The notes below the pieces were generated by a model that was given only the letters and a program-made list of their open reading frames with translations, ran no database searches and was not told the origin of the DNA. Source: an uncultured Lachnospiraceae bacterium (GTDB lineage Bacteria; Bacillota; Clostridia; Lachnospirales; Lachnospiraceae). Taken from it: a stretch of DNA of 9,035 bases. The DNA lies in contig CAUCOL010000052.1 in the NCBI GenBank assembly GCA_958444395.1, positions 1 through 9,035 of the forward strand, read 5' to 3'. Position 1 is the stretch's first letter; every line of letters starts with the position of its first letter. Positions 4,897 through 9,035 of this stretch are shown here, piece by piece. The translations under genes and the position numbers were made by a program.

Positions 4897-6498
4897 TCAG
4901 TTTTCGTAGTTCTCAAACATTTTCTTTGCGATCGGAACAGCGTACTGACTGCCGGTACCCGCGCCTTCTACGATAATGCTCACAGCAATCTTCGGGTGAT
5001 CTGCCGGTGCAAATCCGACAAACCATGCATGAGAGGTTCCCTGTGAATCAAACTCAGCCGTTCCGGTCTTTCCAGCCACTGAGAAAGGAAGATAACTTAA
5101 CGAAGAGGCTGTACCGTCCGTCACCACAGATTTCATCATTTTTGTGATCTTTTTGGATAAGGAAGCACTGATGATCTTTCCATTGCTTTTCGGCTCATAT
5201 GAGCGAACTGCCTGTCCCTCATCGTTTTCGGTATGATCGACCAGATAGGGAACCATCATCTCTCCCCCATTGGCGATCGTTGCGCTGATCAGTGCATTCT
5301 GCAGCGGTGTGATCATCGTTTTGCCCTGACCGATCACCGTCTGCACCATATCAGCCGTTCTGGAATTCTTATCCAGCGAAAAACTGCTTTTATTATACTC
5401 AAATGCCACCGGCAGCTTTTTATTGAACATAAAACGTTCACACAGATTGTGCAGACGCCCTAGATTGATCTGCGTTCCCATATTGACAAAGGAACAGTTA
5501 CAGGACTCGGCAAGTGACTGTTTCAGATTGACCGTTCCATGCCGTTCCCCGCCATAGCAGCGGATCGCATTTCCCTCGATCGAGGTACTGCCTTCACACA
5601 GATAACTGTACTTTTTATAATCCTTATGTTCTCGCATATATTCCAGGGCAGTCAGGATCTTAAAGGTGGATCCCGGCGGATATAAGCCCTGTGTAGCGCG
5701 GTTTAATAATGCCGACTGATCCTGGGAATCTTCGATCAGATCATTCCACTCCTGTGTCACTTTATTCGGATCGTAATCCGGTTTTGATACCATCGCCAGA
5801 ATCTTCCCGGTCGACGGTTCAATCGCAACGACGGCACCCTTCTGATCTCCCAGCGCCTCATAGGCGGTCTCTTGCAGTTCATAATTTAAGGTCGTAACCA
5901 CGCTGTCTCCCTGCTTCTTTTCTCCACGAAACTCATTTGCCAGCTGCTTGAGCGGATTGGAATGGGAAGTCAAAAGCGGAAAACTCTGTGCAGACTCGAT
6001 CCCAGTCATGCTGTTGACTGTCCTTCCGACGACGTGACAGAACATATTATCAAATGGATATTCTCTCGTCTCATTACCATCATCATCTGTGACTGTCTGT
6101 GCCAGCACTTCTCCATCTGCAGACAATATCTTTCCCCGGACAACTCTCTGCGCCAGCAGCTCCTGTCGTTTATTATATGGATTATTGATAATCTCCTGGC
6201 TGTCACAGACCATGAAACGCACCAGATACCCGATCAGACAGAAAAAGACTGCCACACAGCAATATGCGATTGCTATGATCTGCCGGTTTCCACGCTTTCC
6301 TTCCTTCTTCCTGCGCCCCCGCCGCACCGGTTCTGTCACAGGCTCTTCTTCCGCTGCACGACGTTTTCTTCTTCTGCCGTCCATCTGCTGTTCCCTGGTC
6401 CGGGACGTTCCGGCTTTAGCGCCGGACTGCTTCGATGTCCTGCGTGTCATCTTTTCCTCTGGCCTTTGTCTTTTCAATCGTCGTCTCCTCCTCTCCAT
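4897..6498 (-). CDS. Class B penicillin-binding protein (peptidoglycan D,D-transpeptidase)
   Basis: A transpeptidase of up to 533 residues that crosslinks peptidoglycan outside the membrane, presumably as partner of the SEDS protein encoded just upstream. Residues 1-72 are a strikingly Arg/Lys-rich cytoplasmic segment, followed by one membrane anchor (about 73-97). After a short dimerisation-type region (RVVRGKILSADGEVLAQT) comes the transpeptidase domain with all three motifs: S277-T-F-K (PPGSTFK), S332-C-N and K477-T-G. Architecture and length are close to the PbpA type rather than the longer PBP2/PBP3 proteins. The stop is certain, the start is not: ATG 6498 has only a weak site, TTG 6477 has AGGAGG at 9 nt (526 residues), and ATG 6450 has GAGG at 5 nt (517 residues). 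All three overlap the SEDS gene, implying translational coupling. Confidence 0.93.
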   Translation of the reverse strand: MERRRRRLKRQRPEEKMTRRTSKQSGAKAGTSRTREQQMDGRRRKRRAAEEEPVTEPVRRGRRKKEGKRGNRQIIAIAYCCVAVFFCLIGYLVRFMVCDSQEIINNPYNKRQELLAQRVVRGKILSADGEVLAQTVTDDDGNETREYPFDNMFCHVVGRTVNSMTGIESAQSFPLLTSHSNPLKQLANEFRGEKKQGDSVVTTLNYELQETAYEALGDQKGAVVAIEPSTGKILAMVSKPDYDPNKVTQEWNDLIEDSQDQSALLNRATQGLYPPGSTFKILTALEYMREHKDYKKYSYLCEGSTSIEGNAIRCYGGERHGTVNLKQSLAESCNCSFVNMGTQINLGRLHNLCERFMFNKKLPVAFEYNKSSFSLDKNSRTADMVQTVIGQGKTMITPLQNALISATIANGGEMMVPYLVDHTENDEGQAVRSYEPKSNGKIISASLSKKITKMMKSVVTDGTASSLSYLPFSVAGKTGTAEFDSQGTSHAWFVGFAPADHPKIAVSIIVEGAGTGSQYAVPIAKKMFENYEN

Positions 6499-7849
6499 TT
6501 AATACATACATTCCCTGAATGATACTGAACAGGATCACGGTACTGATCACCGAGCTGCCGCCATAACTGATCAGCGGCAGTGTCACACCGGTCGATGGAA
6601 TAAACTTCGTCGCTCCACCGATCGTCAGAAATACCTGAAAAAGAAATTCCACACTCAGCCCCAGTGCTGTCAGCTTATAGAATCTTCTCTGCATTTTTAG
6701 AGAAATATTAATAAACATAACAAAACAGCTGACTTCTACTAATATCACACATAACGCAAAAAAGCAGCCGAATTCTTCTGCGATCGCAGAGAAGATAAAA
6801 TCACTTTCCGCCACCGGTATACGGCTCGGAAGTCCCTGTCCGAGTCCCATGCCAAACCAGCCTCCGGTACCGATCGCAAACAATGACTGTGCCACCTGGT
6901 ATCCGGCATTGTCAATCGTAGACCACGGATCTTTCCATGCCGTTACACGTACCTGCACATGACTGAACAGATGATAGGCAACCACTGCCGCCGCTGCGCC
7001 GCACAGCAGTCCCGCAAGCAGTATCCAGAACCGCTCTGTTGAAACATACACAATAAAAAGATACGTCATAAAAAAGATCAGCGCAGCACCCAGATCCTTC
7101 TCTGCTACCAGGATCAAAACATGCACTGCCGCCAGTGCTGTCACCCTGACAATGTCCAGAAAGCGGGTTGCCCTTGCCAGCAAAGCAGCTGCAAAAAAAA
7201 CAAATAATATCTTCACAAACTCGGATGGCTGAAGGGCAAAACCATGAATACTGATCCAGTTTTTGGCTCCATACCGTTCTTCACCGATCACAAACACAAG
7301 CGCCAGCAAAATAATTCCAACGATCGCATAGATCCAGCCAAACCGGTCAAAGTATGAAAATTTCTCTATAATATATGGTATAAACAGGCTGACAAAGCAG
7401 ATAATCGCTGCAAACAGCATCTGTCTTATGGCATATGCCGGATTCAGCCGTTCGATCATCACAAAACCAATCATCAACAGCATCATCATATTATTCAGCA
7501 CCACCTGGGACATCCCTTCATACACATAGGGATAAACCTTCCCGACAAACAGGAAAAATGCCACCTGCACCAGATAAAATATGATATATTCCGGATCCAG
7601 GCTGTTCAGAAAAAGAACCAGGGAACAGATAAAATGAATCAGAAACAGAATCACCCTCTGCCTGTGATATACGACCTCTTTCTTCTCTTTGGATCTCGTA
7701 AATACCGTAAAGCAATACCAGGTATAGATTGCGAACAAAAAAATGATTCCATATTTCGATAATTCTACAATAACAGAATGAATCACGCCGACTGCATTCA
7801 TATCACCAAATATTGCCTGTAATTGTTCAATCGCTTTTTGTTGGTTCAT
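6416..7849 (-). CDS. SEDS-family peptidoglycan glycosyltransferase (FtsW/RodA/SpoVE)
   Basis: A 477-residue multi-pass membrane protein that polymerises lipid II into glycan strands. Family marks are YGAKNWISIHGFALQPSEFVK (193-213), the GYQVAQSLFAIGTGGWFGMGLGQG loop (316-339), ESDFIFSAIAEEFG (348-361) with D350 where the catalytic aspartate is expected, and PLISYGGSS (425-433). It is longer than usual RodA or FtsW (about 370-420) because of roughly 130 extra N-terminal residues with about three hydrophobic segments. The C-terminal tail (about 450-477) is charged and overlaps the PBP gene. The ATG at 7849 has GAGG 11 nt upstream and starts 24 nt after the U32 stop. Whether it serves division, elongation or sporulation cannot be told here. 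Confidence 0.93.
   Translation of the reverse strand: MNQQKAIEQLQAIFGDMNAVGVIHSVIVELSKYGIIFLFAIYTWYCFTVFTRSKEKKEVVYHRQRVILFLIHFICSLVLFLNSLDPEYIIFYLVQVAFFLFVGKVYPYVYEGMSQVVLNNMMMLLMIGFVMIERLNPAYAIRQMLFAAIICFVSLFIPYIIEKFSYFDRFGWIYAIVGIILLALVFVIGEERYGAKNWISIHGFALQPSEFVKILFVFFAAALLARATRFLDIVRVTALAAVHVLILVAEKDLGAALIFFMTYLFIVYVSTERFWILLAGLLCGAAAAVVAYHLFSHVQVRVTAWKDPWSTIDNAGYQVAQSLFAIGTGGWFGMGLGQGLPSRIPVAESDFIFSAIAEEFGCFFALCVILVEVSCFVMFINISLKMQRRFYKLTALGLSVEFLFQVFLTIGGATKFIPSTGVTLPLISYGGSSVISTVILFSIIQGMYVLNGEEETTIEKTKARGKDDTQDIEAVRR
6487..6492 (-). promoter_or_regulatory. Ribosome binding site inside the SEDS gene for the PBP
   Basis: AGGAGG on the minus strand lies in the codons for the C-terminal GEEE of the SEDS protein. 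It is 9 nt from a TTG (6477) in the PBP frame and lies inside the frame that begins at ATG 6498. It supports coupled translation and argues that the true PBP start lies downstream of 6498. Confidence 0.55.
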
Positions 7850-7873
7850 ATTATATTAAACCTCATTTCATTT

Positions 7874-9035
7874 CTACAGCAGCTCCCGGGTATAATGACC
7901 TGTATGCCCCTGTGGACACTTTCCCCGCAGAACGGCAGCTGTCTGCTGTGCTGTTTCTACTGTGAAGTCATAACGAAAAGACCGGATGCCCTGCGCACGC
8001 AGCTGCTGCAGCTGCTGCGTAAGCACCAGCGGTTCTGCCTGCCAGATCATATTATAACAGTAACGGCAGGCGGAATATACATAGAATGCCCTGCCTTTTG
8101 TATCGGTCATCTTCCGGATGCGGGAATACTCCGGATGCTTCTTTACACACCCCTCCGTATTATAGCGAACGCACTGCGCTGATACCATCAATGGAATGCA
8201 TCCATAGACAACGGCCTGCATTCCCGGCAGTCCCGCCAGCGGCGTCCACTGCTGACCGGTCAGCTCCAGCGGCAGTGTCATGTGACGACACCCCTGCTGA
8301 TACCAGTAACTCCAAGCCTCCCTGTTCCACAGATACAGATTATGATCCGGCTGGATTCTTTCCGGTGCGATCCCTGCTTCGCTGGTCAAAAATACAAAGG
8401 ATTCCAGATTTCGCACAATATAACCTGCCCATTGCGGCATTGTAAACAGATTCTGCGGATGCTCCAAAAGGGCACATGCCTGCCGGTATACGCCTTCCCG
8501 GAAAATGGCAGGCAGGATCAGAAACATTTCTTTTCCGGCTTCTTCTCCGGCATATGCTGCCTTTTTCAGCTGGTCAGCCGTCATTTCCTCCATCTTCAAT
8601 GCGATCTGCGTCACTGCCGGTTCCCGGCTGGCAGCCTCGAACTGTTCCCAGGTCAGTACAGCTGCCATCGTCTGCTCTCCGGTATCTGCCGGTGCCTCTC
8701 TCACTGCCTCTTCCTGCATCCGAAGCGTGTCTGCCGGAACGACCGGTTCCTGCCCGGTCACACTTTGCAGACTACCTGCGTATTCGCTGACCCTGCCCTC
8801 GATCGGCACCTGTGTTCCTGCACTCTTTCGTTCCGCCCGTGTCATCAGTTTCTGCTGCAGATCTACGAGTGCCTTACGCCGCAGTTTCTTGAGTACGCCC
8901 ACCGGAAGAAACAGATCTCCCTCCAGCCGGATGCTGCACTGCTCTACGACAAATGGGGTATCTCCCGTCTGACAGAGTACCTTTCGCACTCCCTCCTGTG
9001 TCGCAGGCTGCTTCTGTGCCGCCTGGCAGGGATCC
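7874..9035 (-). CDS. U32 family (DUF3656-type) protein, C-terminal part (cut by right edge)
   Basis: The last 387 residues are visible; the frame is open to the right edge, so the GTG at 8989 is not its start. The part around CQTGDTPFVVEQCSIRLEGDLFLPVGVLKKLRRKAL is typical of the DUF3656 segment that follows the U32 peptidase-like domain. The C-terminal part holds a second U32-like barrel half with four cysteines, CX7C (AQCVRYNTEGC) and CX2C (ACRYCYN), followed by IWQAEPL and ending RYDFTVET...GHYTREL. U32 proteins of this kind are often labelled collagenase-like peptidases, but characterised members such as E. coli RlhA (YdcP) hydroxylate RNA, and the cysteines probably bind an iron-sulfur cluster. 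An RNA-modifying role is my preferred inference. The middle (about 8640-8840) is Ala/Gln/Glu-rich and poorly conserved-looking. It leads a likely operon with the SEDS and PBP genes. Confidence 0.9.
   Translation of the reverse strand, partial: DPCQAAQKQPATQEGVRKVLCQTGDTPFVVEQCSIRLEGDLFLPVGVLKKLRRKALVDLQQKLMTRAERKSAGTQVPIEGRVSEYAGSLQSVTGQEPVVPADTLRMQEEAVREAPADTGEQTMAAVLTWEQFEAASREPAVTQIALKMEEMTADQLKKAAYAGEEAGKEMFLILPAIFREGVYRQACALLEHPQNLFTMPQWAGYIVRNLESFVFLTSEAGIAPERIQPDHNLYLWNREAWSYWYQQGCRHMTLPLELTGQQWTPLAGLPGMQAVVYGCIPLMVSAQCVRYNTEGCVKKHPEYSRIRKMTDTKGRAFYVYSACRYCYNMIWQAEPLVLTQQLQQLRAQGIRSFRYDFTVETAQQTAAVLRGKCPQGHTGHYTRELL

Noticed and set aside
4815..4916. Longer N-terminus for the Nudix protein starting at a TTG
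   Set aside because: It would overlap the PBP gene, has no ribosome binding site, and the ATG at 4814 has AAGGAGG at the ideal distance.
5962..6522. A 186-codon plus-strand open frame opposite the PBP and SEDS genes, plus other long plus-strand frames at 2437-2928, 8086-8445 and 8505-8972
   Set aside because: They lie antisense to genes with clear family motifs, have low-complexity Ser/Pro/His/Cys-rich translations and lack good ribosome binding sites.
8941..9035. GTG at 8989 as the start of the U32 protein
   Set aside because: The frame stays open to the right edge and the residues upstream continue into the DUF3656-type segment, so the gene is cut rather than complete.
9030..9035. The window ends exactly on a BamHI site (GGATCC)
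   Set aside because: It may reflect how the source fragment was cut or be chance; it has no biological meaning that the sequence can support.
1..9035. CRISPR arrays, insertion sequences or phage genes
   Set aside because: No regularly spaced repeats, transposase frames or terminal repeats were seen on either strand.

Overview
The window looks like chromosomal DNA of an anaerobic Gram-positive Clostridia, most likely a Lachnospiraceae-type gut bacterium. This is inferred from AGGAGG-type ribosome binding sites, sigma-A promoters with 17-bp spacers, a tRNA gene without an encoded CCA end, a four-subunit pyruvate:ferredoxin oxidoreductase, a Thermotoga-type CheY, and a U32 / SEDS / class B PBP gene order that fits this group. 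No species can be named from the sequence alone. Every gene I can support lies on the minus strand, so transcription runs from the right edge to the left edge. I see no mobile element, CRISPR array or attachment site.

Right part (about 4362-9035): the C-terminal half of a U32 (DUF3656-type) protein enters from the right edge. It is followed after 24 nt by a SEDS-family (FtsW/RodA/SpoVE) glycan polymerase. A class B penicillin-binding protein then overlaps the SEDS gene. The SEDS/PBP pair is the classical polymerase/transpeptidase pair that builds and crosslinks peptidoglycan. A Nudix hydrolase follows 82 nt later, with a strong ribosome binding site and a possible promoter of its own.

Middle part (about 1559-4361): this holds three separately transcribed signalling and housekeeping units. 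First is a single-domain CheY driven by a perfect consensus promoter (TTGACA-17-TATAAT) and closed by a terminator. Second is tRNA-Leu(CAA) with its own promoter and terminator. Third is a membrane-anchored protein with a degenerate GGDEF domain and an apparently intact EAL c-di-GMP phosphodiesterase domain, ending in a long hairpin terminator.

Left part (1-1558): a 348-nt gene-free stretch carries the PDE terminator, an operator-like 16-bp inverted repeat, a promoter and a leader with a GC-rich hairpin. It feeds the porG-porD-porA operon (gamma, delta and alpha subunits of pyruvate:ferredoxin oxidoreductase). porA runs off the left edge and porB is expected beyond it.

Most of the window is ordinary core genome. 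The points worth a second look are the palindrome and leader hairpin ahead of the por operon, the orphan CheY with a consensus promoter close to a c-di-GMP phosphodiesterase, the degenerate GGDEF domain, and the ambiguous start of the PBP inside the SEDS gene. I found no convincing undescribed multi-gene system.
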